From Epilithonimonas hungarica (lineage in GTDB: Bacteria; Bacteroidota; Bacteroidia; Flavobacteriales; Weeksellaceae): a stretch of 64,000 bases of DNA. Shown one piece after another: positions 35,741 to 44,678 of the stretch. The DNA lies in the NCBI RefSeq assembly GCF_900102265.1, contig NZ_FNBH01000002.1, positions 898,865-962,864 of the forward strand, given 5' to 3'. Numbering within the stretch: the first letter of the stretch is position 1; the number at the start of each line of letters is the position of its first letter. Under the pieces are notes generated by a model. It was not told where the DNA came from, did not search any database, and saw only the letters and a list, made by a program, of their open reading frames with translations. A program made the position numbers and the translations under genes.

Positions 35741-36307
35741 TTAATGATCCGTTTTCTCCATTATTCTATTGATCTTCGGTTGTAAAAACCAAATCCCAAT
35801 CGGGAAAAACCAAAGGAGAAAAAACTCTCCTGCAAAATCCACAAACATTACATCTTTTTGTAATTCCGCTATTTTGATTGATTTTGCTGTGATAAAAACA
35901 ACATAGAAAAAACTAAAAACAGCAAACAAATGTATCGGAAAAATAAGAACGATCCACCAGAGACGGAAGTTGTCCTCGGTCGTTGTGATCACAAACCCTG
36001 TCGGGAAAACCAGAAATGCCAAAAACATATATAACACAGGAAAAATCATGAAAAACCAGATTCCGTTAGACGATGACTTCAGGTTGCTGTCCTGTATTTT
36101 TTTATTCATCCCGTGGTTCAGAAAATAATACCAGCTTAATAACAGGCTCAAAGAACCTGCGCATCCTATTGCCATTGCAAATCCTGTATAGATCGTATCT
36201 TGGGAATAGGTCAACGCAAGATAAAAAAGGCCAATAACTACGATAAAAGTTATAAAAAATAATAGGAAAACATTCCAATGTTTTGATCTGAGAAAAAAGC
36301 GTTCCAT
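35741..36307 (-). CDS. Integral membrane protein, unknown
   Basis: 188 residues with about five membrane helices (LLFFITFIVVIGLFYLAL, GFAMAIGCAGSLSLLLSWYY, IWFFMIFPVLYMFLAFLVFP, WWIVLIFPIHLFAVFSFFYV, EFFLLWFFPIGIWFLQP). No family is recognised. It lies 21 bp after the 3' end of the next small exported protein gene and is probably in its transcript. Confidence 0.65.
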   Translation of the reverse strand: MERFFLRSKHWNVFLLFFITFIVVIGLFYLALTYSQDTIYTGFAMAIGCAGSLSLLLSWYYFLNHGMNKKIQDSNLKSSSNGIWFFMIFPVLYMFLAFLVFPTGFVITTTEDNFRLWWIVLIFPIHLFAVFSFFYVVFITAKSIKIAELQKDVMFVDFAGEFFLLWFFPIGIWFLQPKINRIMEKTDH

Positions 36308-36328
36308 ATGTTTTGTTTTTATAATTGG

Positions 36329-36760
36329 TTACAATTTTGATGTCACAGCTTGTCTGCTCCATAACTTCCAAATTCCTTTTTGCCGAATCCAGAATTCGAG
36401 GATAGAAAGCTTCATTTCAAATAGATCATTTTTATAAAGTCCTTTCACGGTAATGACCCTTCTGAGACTTGCAAATCTATCCTTGATTTTCAATTCTTTA
36501 AGCTCGGTCTGTTTTACCGATTCGTATTTCACTTTCCCAGATTCGAAATCTTTTTTGAAATCTTCATAGTTTTGAGTCCAACCATTCGAATGCCCAAAAG
36601 AAATATCATCTGAAAACAATTCTAATATTTTGGAATTGTTATTTTGCATCAACGAATCCAGCTTTGAAACTTCCAGCAATAATGCTTTCTCTGTCTTGGA
36701 ATGCTTTTGCGAAAATCCAAGCACAAAACAGAAGAACAATAGAATTTGCAACAGTTTCAT
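36329..36760 (-). CDS. Exported NTF2-like (DUF4440-type) protein
   Basis: About 143 residues. A signal peptide (LLQILLFFCFVLGFSQ) is followed by a small alpha/beta domain of the SnoaL/DUF4440 kind: ALLLEVSKLDSLMQNNNSKILELFSDDISF, then KGLYKNDLFEMKLSILEFWIRQKGIWKLWSRQ. No ligand or reaction can be given. I chose the ATG at 36760 because the signal peptide begins there. Confidence 0.7.
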   Translation of the reverse strand: MKLLQILLFFCFVLGFSQKHSKTEKALLLEVSKLDSLMQNNNSKILELFSDDISFGHSNGWTQNYEDFKKDFESGKVKYESVKQTELKELKIKDRFASLRRVITVKGLYKNDLFEMKLSILEFWIRQKGIWKLWSRQAVTSKL

Positions 36761-36810
36761 TTTATAAAAATTATGAAATATTATTTCCACAAAAATACGT
36801 CTTAAAATTA

Positions 36811-36834
36811 AAAAATCCCGAACTAATCGGGATT
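36811..36834 (-). terminator. Terminator after the SDR gene
   Basis: AATCCCGA and TCGGGATT pair around ACTAA. Read on the minus strand, the stem is followed by six T. It ends transcription from the SDR gene. Confidence 0.65.
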
Positions 36835-36891
36835 GATTATTATCATAAAATCAAAGATATTTTAATTTTTTAACAAAAATAAAATATCTTT

Positions 36892-37641
36892 TTACTTTCG
36901 GTAAATTGTTCTTGGCTCAGCCTGTGCTTTCGGATAAATTGTAAATTCCGCAATCGAAACCCTTTCCGGTACATTGATGCAGTAAGCAATCGCATCAGCA
37001 ATATCTTCGGCTTTCAAAGCTTCGTAACCAGCATAAACAGTTGAAGCTCTTTCATTATCACCTTTGAATCTTACTTTCGAAAAATCGGTTTCCACTGCTC
37101 CCGGCTGAATGTTCGTTACTCTGATTCCAAATTCTGTCAACTCAATTCTCATTCCTTCCGAAATCACATCAACGGCTTTTTTTGAAGCACAATAAACCAC
37201 ACCATTTGCATAAGTTTGTCTCGCCGCAACAGAACTGATGTTGATGATCTGACCATTTTGTTTTTCTTTCATTAATTTGATAATCGGCTGAGAAACATAT
37301 AATAAACCTTTCACATTTCCATCCATCATTGCATTCCAGTCGTCGATATTTCCGTCAGAAATCGGGTCGAGTCCGTGAGCATTTCCAGCGTTGTTAATGA
37401 GAACATCAATGTTTTTCAAGTTTTCCGGAAGTGAATTAATGGCAGAAAAAACCTCATCAGAATTTCTGACATCGAAACTCAATGTAAAAATTTCGGTTTC
37501 TTTTGATAATTCGGTTTTGAGTTCCTCGAGGACAGCTTTATTTCTTCCGCAGAGAATCAATCTGTTTTTTTGTTGTGCTAATAGGATTGCAGTAGCTTTC
37601 CCTATTCCGGAAGTGGCTCCTGTGATGAATATTGTTTTCAA
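36892..37641 (-). CDS. Short-chain dehydrogenase/reductase (YdfG-like)
   Basis: 249 residues with the Rossmann start TGATSGIGKATAILL, NNAG (about 86-89), the catalytic Ser in INISSVAA and the Y-x-x-x-K pair in VVYCASKKAV. The NADP-preferring pattern (LCGRNK after strand 2) and overall similarity suggest a YdfG-type 3-hydroxy acid dehydrogenase. Substrate range is broad in the family, so the true substrate is not known. Confidence 0.9.
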   Translation of the reverse strand: MKTIFITGATSGIGKATAILLAQQKNRLILCGRNKAVLEELKTELSKETEIFTLSFDVRNSDEVFSAINSLPENLKNIDVLINNAGNAHGLDPISDGNIDDWNAMMDGNVKGLLYVSQPIIKLMKEKQNGQIINISSVAARQTYANGVVYCASKKAVDVISEGMRIELTEFGIRVTNIQPGAVETDFSKVRFKGDNERASTVYAGYEALKAEDIADAIAYCINVPERVSIAEFTIYPKAQAEPRTIYRK

Positions 37642-37687
37642 TTTTAAATTAGATTTAGGCTTACAAAATTAAGTCTTAAAAAAGAAA

Positions 37688-37712
37688 AATCCCGAATAAT
37701 TCGGGATTGATT
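37688..37712 (-). terminator. Terminator after msrB
   Basis: AATCCCGAA and TTCGGGATT pair around TAA; on the minus strand a T-run follows. It lies directly behind the msrB stop. Confidence 0.65.
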
Positions 37713-38252
37713 TTATTTCTTATCTCGTTGAAAATCCAGACTTACAGAATTCATACAAAATCGAGTTCCTGTTGGTGGTGGACCATCGTTGAAAACGTGT
37801 CCCAAGTGCGATTCGCAACGTTTGCAAAGAACTTCGACACGCTCCATCCCGTGAGAAGAATCTCGCTTGTAAATAACGCCGTCTTTATCAGCTTCAAAGA
37901 AACTTGGCCAGCCGCAAGTGCTTGCAAATTTGGAGCTTGAACGAAACAAATGATTCCCGCAAACGGCACAGTAATATTCACCTACTTCATCAAAATCATT
38001 GTATTTTCCTGTGAAAGGATATTCTGTGTTGGCTTCTCTTGCAATGGCATAGACTTCCGGTGGAAGAATCTTTTTCCATTCTTCGTTGGAAACATTCAAT
38101 TTGGTTTTGTCAGTTCTTGAATAATAAGGATTGTTGGCGTGTGTATTATCTTCCATTTTAGTTTGTTGTGGTTGCTTGGTCAGATCAACTTTTTTCTGAG
38201 CACATTGCTGCAAGAATAAAGTCATTAATATTAAAAAAAATACGTTTTTCAT
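37713..38252 (-). CDS. msrB: Methionine-R-sulfoxide reductase MsrB, lipoprotein form
   Basis: 179 residues. A lipoprotein signal (FFLILMTLFLQQC) comes first, then the MsrB domain: YYCAVCGNHLF and VLCKRCESHLGHVF hold the four zinc Cys, STCGWPSF is the substrate pocket, and TRFCMNSVSLDF carries the catalytic Cys. It repairs oxidised methionine in periplasmic or outer-membrane proteins. The signal peptide sets it apart from the cytoplasmic enzyme. Confidence 0.95.
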   Translation of the reverse strand: MKNVFFLILMTLFLQQCAQKKVDLTKQPQQTKMEDNTHANNPYYSRTDKTKLNVSNEEWKKILPPEVYAIAREANTEYPFTGKYNDFDEVGEYYCAVCGNHLFRSSSKFASTCGWPSFFEADKDGVIYKRDSSHGMERVEVLCKRCESHLGHVFNDGPPPTGTRFCMNSVSLDFQRDKK

Positions 38253-38301
38253 TTATGTAAATTTACGAAATCTAATATTAGATTCCGTTATCATAAGATA
38301 G

Positions 38302-39660
38302 TTAAACAAACGCACTCATTCCTGTAATTGAACGTCCGACAATCAAAGAGTTGATCTCCTTGGTTCCTTCATAAGAATAAATGGCTTCTGCATCGGCAAC
38401 GAAGCGGGCAACATCGTGTTCCAGGAGAATTCCGTTTCCGCCCATTACTTCTCTCGCTTGTGCGACAACATCACGCGTTCTTAAGCTGCAAAATACTTTT
38501 GCTAAAGATGCGTGCTCGTCTTTCAAAATATCAGCATCCTGCATTTCGGACAATCTGAAAACCAAGGTCTGCATCGCTGTCAAGTTTGATAACATTTCCA
38601 CCAGATGTCCCTGAATCAACTGGAAAGATGCAATCGGTTTTCCGAATTGTTTACGTTTTCTAGTATAATCTAAAGCGCTTTCGTAAGCACCTCTTGCGCA
38701 ACCAGTTGCCATCCACGCAACGCCGGCTCTTGTCATTTGAAGCACTTTTGCTGTGTCTTTAAAGCTATTGGCGTGTTCCATTTTTTGAGAGTCTGAAACA
38801 AAACAATCTTTCATTGTAATCAATCCGTTTTGGACAATTCTGAGGGCCATTTTTCCCTTTATCTTTTCGACAGAAAATCCGGGTGTATCTTTTTCAACAA
38901 TGAAACCCTTGACCTGATCATCGTCTAAATCCCTTGCCCAAATGACTGTTACATCTGCAAAGGTTGCATTTCCAATCCATTTTTTCTGTCCATTCAGCAT
39001 CCAGCCGCCTTCTACTTTTTTGCAGGTTGTGGTTAATCCGCCGGCTGCTCCGGAACCGACTTCCGGTTCGGTCAATCCAAATGCGCCAATCAAATCGAAT
39101 TGCTGCATTCCCGGAAGATACTTTTGTTTTTGCTCCTCAGAACCACACATATAAATTGAACCCATTGACAATCCGGATTGGACGCCGAAAAATGTCGCCA
39201 ATGAAGCATCAACTCTGGCAATTTCCATTGCGATAACACCTTCCATTAAGAAAGGAAGATTTGGGCAGCCGTAACCTTCATAGGTCACGCCACAAAGATT
39301 CAGTTTTTTGAATTTTGGAATGAGTTCATGTGGGAAATCGTCATGAAGCCAATAATCGTTGACCAAAGGTTTCGCTTCCTTTTCCATAAATTCTCGAACT
39401 TTCAACTGAATTGCTCTTTGCTCATCCGTCAGTTTCATATGCAATTCATAAAAATCGCCGTTGATTGGCGGTAATTCTTTTTTCTTTCCAGAGGAATCGA
39501 GCATTTTCGTCAAACCTTTGATTTGATTTTCGTCCAATTTTGAGAACTGATTCATCAGTTTTGGAAGGTCAACTTTTTCGGAAATTTTCGCGATTTGGTC
39601 TATATCGATATGTTTCAAAAGATTGAAAACACCTTTGATCTTGGAAATCGTACTGTTCAT
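38302..39660 (-). CDS. Acyl-CoA dehydrogenase, glutaryl-CoA dehydrogenase-like
   Basis: 452 residues, longer than typical because of an N-terminal extension of about 60 residues (INKIKGVFNLLKH-type segment to SGKKKELPPING). The flavin motifs FGLTEPEVGSGAAGGLTTT and KKWIGNATFADV, the RKRKQFGKPIASFQLIQ helix and the catalytic Glu in YSYEGTKEI are all present. The EGT.EI ending and overall pattern fit the glutaryl-CoA/short-chain group. It would feed electrons to ETF in amino-acid or fatty-acid breakdown; the exact acyl-CoA is uncertain. Confidence 0.88.
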   Translation of the reverse strand: MNSTISKIKGVFNLLKHIDIDQIAKISEKVDLPKLMNQFSKLDENQIKGLTKMLDSSGKKKELPPINGDFYELHMKLTDEQRAIQLKVREFMEKEAKPLVNDYWLHDDFPHELIPKFKKLNLCGVTYEGYGCPNLPFLMEGVIAMEIARVDASLATFFGVQSGLSMGSIYMCGSEEQKQKYLPGMQQFDLIGAFGLTEPEVGSGAAGGLTTTCKKVEGGWMLNGQKKWIGNATFADVTVIWARDLDDDQVKGFIVEKDTPGFSVEKIKGKMALRIVQNGLITMKDCFVSDSQKMEHANSFKDTAKVLQMTRAGVAWMATGCARGAYESALDYTRKRKQFGKPIASFQLIQGHLVEMLSNLTAMQTLVFRLSEMQDADILKDEHASLAKVFCSLRTRDVVAQAREVMGGNGILLEHDVARFVADAEAIYSYEGTKEINSLIVGRSITGMSAFV

Positions 39661-40099
39661 AGATTCTGTTTTCTTGTAGAATGCAAAGAATATTCCTAAA
39701 ACATTTTTACAAACGTGGAATCATCAGCTTTTCTTTGAAAATTAGTTTTACAAAAAATTAAAAATCAGATAGTTAAAATACAGCCTTGGTTTACAAGTAG
39801 TTTCGGATTGATTTGCAAAATAGCTTTCATCTTAATTATCAATTTTGAGTTAGACAAAATCAAAAGAAACCCTTAACCTATCTTTTGAAACGTCATACGA
39901 TTGCAGCCCGACTTGAGCGGAAATCCTTTTTACGTAACGAAGTGAAGTGAAAAGATTGACTTCGTCGAATCTAAAGATTTGGGAGCGGAAGGCAGATAAA
40001 GCTGCCCAAATTTTAAAAATTTAATCTCTAAAAATAATCTATTATGAAATCGCTTGCGATTCCATTTTACAATTAAAAAACAATTAAAATATATTCAAA
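39661..40099. repeat. Gene-free region with a degenerate repeat element
   Basis: Positions 39661-39870 are AT-rich with no gene seen. Positions 39905-40020 read GCAGCCCGACTTGAGCGGAAATCC, TTTTTACGTAACGAAGTGAAG, AAAGATTTGGGAGCGG and CAGATAAAGCTGCCC. This belongs to the same loose class of Chryseobacterium-type dispersed elements as 5345-5460. The next gene starts at 40100 with no clear -7 box. Confidence 0.45.
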
Positions 40100-40969
40100 A
40101 TGAAAACTAAATTCTTATCAATCAGCTTAGTGGCATTACTATTAATTGGATGCAAGAAAGGAGGATATGCGGAATCTGCTTATGCAACTGCAGATAGCGC
40201 AGCCGTTGTTTCTGACAGCGTTTCTATGGCGGCGACTCAAGTTGTTGAAGGCAAACAATTTGTGAAAACTGCGGAAGTGGATATGGAAGTGAAAGACGTT
40301 TATGACGCAACCATTTCGATAGAAAAGCAGCTACAGTCGTTGGGCGGCTTTGTGACAAAAAGCCGAATGGAAGCACAGACTTTGTCAGAAGATACTTACA
40401 ATACGTCGGATGAATCGGCAATGTTGGTTCGGAAATTCCAAAATCAGAACAGGATGCAAGTTAGAGTTCCGACTCAGAAATTAGGCGAATTTTTGGATTT
40501 CATTAATGACAAAAAAGTGTTCCTCAATTCCAGAATTATTTCTGCGGAAGATGTTTCTGCCGGAATCCGATTGGCAAAAATGGAATCCGAAAGACAAGCT
40601 AAAACTCAATCCAATATTTCTCAACTGAAAGCCGGAAAAGATAAAGTGAATCTTGATGACAACAATATGTCCGAAGCGAATCTACAGAAATATTCTGACG
40701 AAATTCTTGCCGATAACTTGAAATTCTCAACCGTTGATATTTTCATCAAAGAGCCGAAAACAAGTGTTGCGAAAATCCCAATCGTCAACACAAAAAACAT
40801 TGACAACGAGTACAAATACAATTTCTTTTATGATGTGAAAAATGCTTTTGTGGAAGGATTTTATTTGATTCAGCAATTATTTGTTTTCCTGATTTCTATC
40901 TGGCCGATTGTTTTGATTGGCGGTTTGGTATTTTATTTTTTGAGAAGAAGAAAAGTGTTTGAAAAGTGA
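40100..40969 (+). CDS. DUF4349 lipoprotein
   Basis: 289 residues. A lipoprotein signal (LSISLVALLLIGCKKG) is followed by the DUF4349 domain (KFVKTAEVDMEVKDVYDATISIEKQLQSLGGFV, with the coiled-coil KMESERQAKTQSNISQL). A C-terminal membrane helix (WPIVLIGGLVFYFLRRRKVF) completes it. It is a periplasmic domain held in both a lipid anchor and an inner-membrane helix; function unknown. Confidence 0.85.
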   Translation: MKTKFLSISLVALLLIGCKKGGYAESAYATADSAAVVSDSVSMAATQVVEGKQFVKTAEVDMEVKDVYDATISIEKQLQSLGGFVTKSRMEAQTLSEDTYNTSDESAMLVRKFQNQNRMQVRVPTQKLGEFLDFINDKKVFLNSRIISAEDVSAGIRLAKMESERQAKTQSNISQLKAGKDKVNLDDNNMSEANLQKYSDEILADNLKFSTVDIFIKEPKTSVAKIPIVNTKNIDNEYKYNFFYDVKNAFVEGFYLIQQLFVFLISIWPIVLIGGLVFYFLRRRKVFEK

Positions 40970-41015
40970 AGAATAGTCTTATCGCAAAGCCGCAGGAAAT
41001 TTATATTCGATGCTT

Positions 41016-41047
41016 AAAAGTCGCAAAATTTAATTTGCGACTTTTAT
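41016..41047. terminator. 12-bp hairpin, likely terminator of the DUF4349 gene
   Basis: AAAAGTCGCAAA (41016-41027) pairs exactly with TTTGCGACTTTT (41034-41045) around ATTTAA. The flanking words CGCAAAG and CTTTGCG are part of a wider repeat-like region. Confidence 0.55.
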
Positions 41048-41099
41048 CAGTATTTAGAGAAAATAATTGCGCCTTTGCGTTTGGATAATTTTTATTTCA

Positions 41100-41107
41100 T
41101 AATTTTG
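41100..41107 (+). promoter_or_regulatory. -7 box (TAATTTTG) of the metal operon
   Basis: A TAnnTTTG match with a TTG about 22 bp upstream (41075-41077). The box ends 7 bp before the ATG at 41115, so the mRNA leader would be only a few bases. Confidence 0.5.
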
Positions 41108-41114
41108 CAAAACG

Positions 41115-41486
41115 ATGTTGAGAAAACTGCAATTGATATTAATGATTTTCTGTTTGGGAATTTTTGTATTTCCGAAGCAGAACTTTAATGTTCAGTTGGC
41201 GCAGAGTTCTTGTTGTGAAGCTCAGAAATCAAATTCTGACTGTTGCAATAAAGAAAAGAAAAAATCAGATTCTTGTCATCACGATTCCAAAAAAGAAAAA
41301 GACTGCAAAGACAATTGCACGACTTGCAAAACCTGCAGTTCTGGATTTGTTTTTTCTGTTGTTCTGAATAATTTTGACAACAAACTTAAAACACCTGTTT
41401 TCGAAATCAACAATCCATTTTCTTATTATTCACAATTACCTTTAGCAAGGTCTTTCAACATTTGGCAACCGCCTAAACTTGGTTAA
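41115..41486 (+). CDS. Cys/His-rich exported protein, probable metal binder
   Basis: 123 residues. A hydrophobic lead (LILMIFCLGIFVFP) is followed by 12 Cys and several His in about 50 residues (SSCCEAQ, DCCNKEKKK, CHHDSKK, DCKDNCTTCKTCSS) and then a hydrophobic tail. It precedes two HMA-domain genes in the same direction, so a role in binding copper or a similar soft metal at the cell surface is inferred. I recognise no named family. Confidence 0.6.
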   Translation: MLRKLQLILMIFCLGIFVFPKQNFNVQLAQSSCCEAQKSNSDCCNKEKKKSDSCHHDSKKEKDCKDNCTTCKTCSSGFVFSVVLNNFDNKLKTPVFEINNPFSYYSQLPLARSFNIWQPPKLG

Positions 41487-41499
41487 TTTTAATTAGTAA

Positions 41500-41573
41500 T
41501 CTCTCGCTGATTAAACAAATTTTGCAGATTTTTTCTGAAAGTTAATCTGCTAAATCCGTAAAATCTGCGAGAA
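41500..41573. repeat. Imperfect inverted repeat (TCTCGCAGATT type)
   Basis: TCTCGCTGATTAAACAAATTTT on the left and AATCTGCGAGA on the right, with GCAGATTTT and AATCTGC nested. It matches 23428-23492 in wording. It lies between the Cys-rich gene and the HMA gene. Confidence 0.65.
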
Positions 41574-41630
41574 TGTAAAATTTCAAGATTTTTAATAAAA
41601 TCTTAATTCAAACAATTAAAATTAATCAAA

Positions 41631-42023
41631 ATGAATATAATCATAAAATCAGGAATTTTATTCCTTTCAATATTTCTATTTTCAAATTTTTCCGCGCAAA
41701 CCAAAACCTTCAAAGCCAAAGTAGAAGGCAATTGCGGGATGTGCAAAGAACGTATCGAAACGGCCGTTAAAGCTGATAAAAACGTAAAATCAGCCGACTG
41801 GAGTATGAGCAAAAAAGTCTTGACTGTAAGCTATGACGCCTCCAAGACAGACAAAAAATCTATCCTGAAAAGCGTAGCTGAAGTGGGTCACGACAACGAA
41901 ATGTTCCGTGCTTCTGATAAAGTCTATGACGATTTGGATGCTTGTTGCCAGTACGACCGTCCCGACAACAGCAAAAAAATGGCGAAAAATGCCGATACAA
42001 AACAAGTCTGCAAACTTAAATAA
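41631..42023 (+). CDS. Exported heavy-metal-associated (HMA) domain protein
   Basis: 130 residues. A signal peptide (IKSGILFLSIFLFSNFSAQ) is followed by one HMA fold with the metal site GNCGMCKERIE (CxxC) and then EVGHDNEMFRASDKVYDDL-CCQYDR, a Cys pair and His that the next gene's N-terminus repeats closely. It probably carries a soft metal such as Cu(I) in the periplasm, either as chaperone or scavenger. Confidence 0.85.
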   Translation: MNIIIKSGILFLSIFLFSNFSAQTKTFKAKVEGNCGMCKERIETAVKADKNVKSADWSMSKKVLTVSYDASKTDKKSILKSVAEVGHDNEMFRASDKVYDDLDACCQYDRPDNSKKMAKNADTKQVCKLK

Positions 42024-42042
42024 TTAATTTAAATTTTTGACG

Positions 42043-44388
42043 ATGAATTATTTAAGTAGAAAACTTATGTTTTCTGTGCTGCTCGTTTGCTCCGTATTTT
42101 CGTTTGCGCAAACCGTTACAGAACAGTTTTTGGTAAAGGGAAATTGCAATATGTGCAAAGCAAGAATAGAAAAAGCAGCCTTGAAAGCCGGTGCAACAAC
42201 CGCCAATTGGACTGCCAATAATCAGACTTTGACAATGACTTTGGACGAATCAAAAGTTAAATGTGACGATATCCTGAAACAAATTGCAGAAGTTGGTCAC
42301 GACAATGAGAAGTTCAAGGCGTCTGAAGATGCTTACAAAAATTTACCTCCTTGTTGCTTATACACAAGAGGTTCTGATTTTGAAAAACCGAATGACACAC
42401 TTGAACATCACTCAGATTCTGATAAAAAAACGAATCAGATTGAAGGTGTAAAACTGACAAGAGAAAAAGAAGCAACTGCAATCAGCAAAAAAGAAGCGGG
42501 ATTGATTTTCAACATCAGCTCCAAAGAATTGTTGAAAGCCGCTTGTTGTAATCTTTCCGAAAGTTTTGAAACCAATGCAACAGTTGATGTTTCATTCAGC
42601 AATGCGGTTACCGGAACTAAACAGTTGAAAATGTTGGGATTAGACCAAAAATATACCCTTCTGACTAAGGAACAATTGCCTGAAATTCGTGGATTGGCTT
42701 CGCCTTATGGATTGAATTTCATTCCAGGAAAATGGATTGGAGGAATCCAATTGACGAAAGGTGGAAGTACAGTTGTGAACGGCTACGAAAGTATCACAGG
42801 ACAAATCAATACCGAACTTTTGAAAACCCACGATGATGACAAAAAATCGGAAACGGAAATCAATTTGTTTTCTGATAATAACGGTCGTGTTGAAGCTAAT
42901 GTGACAAGCACTTCTCCAATTTCTGGCAAATGGAACCAAAGTGTTTTGCTGCACGGAAACGGAACTTTTGGTGATACTGATATGAATGATGACGGTTTCC
43001 TCGACAGGCCAAAAGGCAGTCAGTTAAATGTGGCTTATTTGTTGAATTACAATGATTTGGAGAACTCCGGATTTGCTTCGCATTTCGGGATTAATTTTTT
43101 GAAAGATGAGCGAACAGCTGGACAAATCGGTTTCAATAAAAGGATTCCGCAGAAAGACCAATCGCTTTATGGCGTTGGAATTGATATTTCGAGATTCCAG
43201 TTGTGGAATAAAACAGGCTATGTTTTCAAAGGGAAACCTTATCAAAGTTTGGGATGGATGAACCAATTGACTTATCATCAACAAGATAGTTTTTTTGGAT
43301 TGAGAAATTATTTTGGAAAAGAAACGTCTTATTACTCTAATTTGATTTTCGAAAGTATCATCGGAAATACAAACAACAAATATAAAGTTGGAGCAAGTTT
43401 CCTTTATGACAAATACGACGAAGATTATCTTTTGGACAATTACAAAAGAACAGAAACTGTTCCGGGATTATTTGCAGAATATACTTTGACAGGCGAAAAA
43501 TTCACTTTGGTAACGGGCGCTCGCGTTGATTTTCACAATCTGGCAGGAACTCAGTTTACACCGAGAATGAATTTCAAATATGATTTGACACCGAAAACGA
43601 TTTTCAGAATTTCAGCCGGAAGAGGTTTCCGAACTGCGAATATCTTTGCGGAAAGCCAAGCTTATTTTGCATCGAATCGTCAAATTCAAATCATCAATAG
43701 TGGTGGCGAAATTTATGGTTTGAAACCAGAAATTGCGTGGAATTATGGCGTAAGTCTTCAGCAGGAATTCAAATTGTTTGGGAGAAAATCGACCGTTTTG
43801 GCTGATTTTTTCAGAACGGATTTCCAAAATCAAGTTGTAACCGATTTGGATGAATCTGCTCAGAAAATTTTATTCTATAATCTTGAAGGCAAATCTTTTG
43901 CAAATAGTTTCCAGACGCAATGGGATTTTCAACCTTTGAAAAATCTGGAATTCCGAGTGGCTTACAAATATTATGATGTGGCTTTGGATTACTTGAGCGG
44001 ACTGAAAAAAGTGCCGTTTATGGCGAAACATCGTGGATTTGCGAACTTGGCTTATTCAACCAACAAAACTGAAAAAGGTAGATTTTGGAGCTTTGACACG
44101 ACTTTAAATTTAGTTGGAAAACAAAGACTTCCGAATACCAAATCGAATCCTGCAGAATTCCAGATTGGAGATTATTCGCCAAGTTATTCTACTTTAAATG
44201 CTCAGATTTCCAGGAATTTCTCTGAGAAAATCAGAGTTTATTTGGGTGGAGAGAATTTGACAGGATATCAGCAAAAAGTTGCAATTCTGGATGCGGCCAA
44301 TCCGTTTGGAAATTACTTTGACGGCGGAATGGTCTATGCACCAATTATGAAGCAGAATTTTTATGTTGGTGTAGATTTTAAGTTTTAA
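42043..44388 (+). CDS. TonB-dependent receptor with N-terminal HMA domain
   Basis: About 781 residues. A signal peptide is followed by an HMA domain (KGNCNMCKARIEKAA; residues about 25-105, ending VGHDNEKFKASEDAYKNL-PPCC). A receptor plug with AACCNLSESFETNATVDV and a 22-strand barrel ending in QNFYVGVDFKF come next. The usual carboxypeptidase-like N-terminal domain is reduced or replaced. It is most likely an outer-membrane metal transporter; the HMA part may hold the metal at the plug. The start is the ATG at 42043. Confidence 0.88.
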   Translation: MNYLSRKLMFSVLLVCSVFSFAQTVTEQFLVKGNCNMCKARIEKAALKAGATTANWTANNQTLTMTLDESKVKCDDILKQIAEVGHDNEKFKASEDAYKNLPPCCLYTRGSDFEKPNDTLEHHSDSDKKTNQIEGVKLTREKEATAISKKEAGLIFNISSKELLKAACCNLSESFETNATVDVSFSNAVTGTKQLKMLGLDQKYTLLTKEQLPEIRGLASPYGLNFIPGKWIGGIQLTKGGSTVVNGYESITGQINTELLKTHDDDKKSETEINLFSDNNGRVEANVTSTSPISGKWNQSVLLHGNGTFGDTDMNDDGFLDRPKGSQLNVAYLLNYNDLENSGFASHFGINFLKDERTAGQIGFNKRIPQKDQSLYGVGIDISRFQLWNKTGYVFKGKPYQSLGWMNQLTYHQQDSFFGLRNYFGKETSYYSNLIFESIIGNTNNKYKVGASFLYDKYDEDYLLDNYKRTETVPGLFAEYTLTGEKFTLVTGARVDFHNLAGTQFTPRMNFKYDLTPKTIFRISAGRGFRTANIFAESQAYFASNRQIQIINSGGEIYGLKPEIAWNYGVSLQQEFKLFGRKSTVLADFFRTDFQNQVVTDLDESAQKILFYNLEGKSFANSFQTQWDFQPLKNLEFRVAYKYYDVALDYLSGLKKVPFMAKHRGFANLAYSTNKTEKGRFWSFDTTLNLVGKQRLPNTKSNPAEFQIGDYSPSYSTLNAQISRNFSEKIRVYLGGENLTGYQQKVAILDAANPFGNYFDGGMVYAPIMKQNFYVGVDFKF

Positions 44389-44411
44389 TGATTTAAAAAC
44401 ATTTATAAAAA

Positions 44412-44433
44412 AACCTCATCAATTGATGAGGTT
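44412..44433. terminator. Bidirectional terminator between the receptor and DUF2007 genes
   Basis: AACCTCATCAA and TTGATGAGGTT form a perfect 11-bp palindrome with A- and T-runs outside, between convergent genes. Confidence 0.75.
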
Positions 44434-44440
44434 TTTGCTT

Positions 44441-44668
44441 TTATTGATTGTCTTTGTTATAAAATTCGGTCATCAAATCATTTGCTTTTTCGAAGTCATT
44501 TTCTGAGACTTTTAGCTGAACACCTTCGCTTGTATTATTAAACAGATTGAAAGTATTTGCCAAAATATTCCCGAAAACAAAGGTTTCAACGCCATTTGTC
44601 TCTAAGAAAATTTTGAGCATTTCCGCTTCTATTTCTGTATTGAAAATCTTGAGTGTGATTAATTCCAT
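44441..44668 (-). CDS. DUF2007 family protein
   Basis: 75 residues: ITLKIFNTEIEAEMLKIFLETNGVETFV and a C-terminal helix (VSENDFEKANDLMTEFY) match the small PII-like fold of DUF2007. Function is unknown. It starts 10 bp beyond the stop of the next receptor gene and is likely co-transcribed. Confidence 0.85.
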   Translation of the reverse strand: MELITLKIFNTEIEAEMLKIFLETNGVETFVFGNILANTFNLFNNTSEGVQLKVSENDFEKANDLMTEFYNKDNQ

Positions 44669-44678
44669 AATTCATTGA

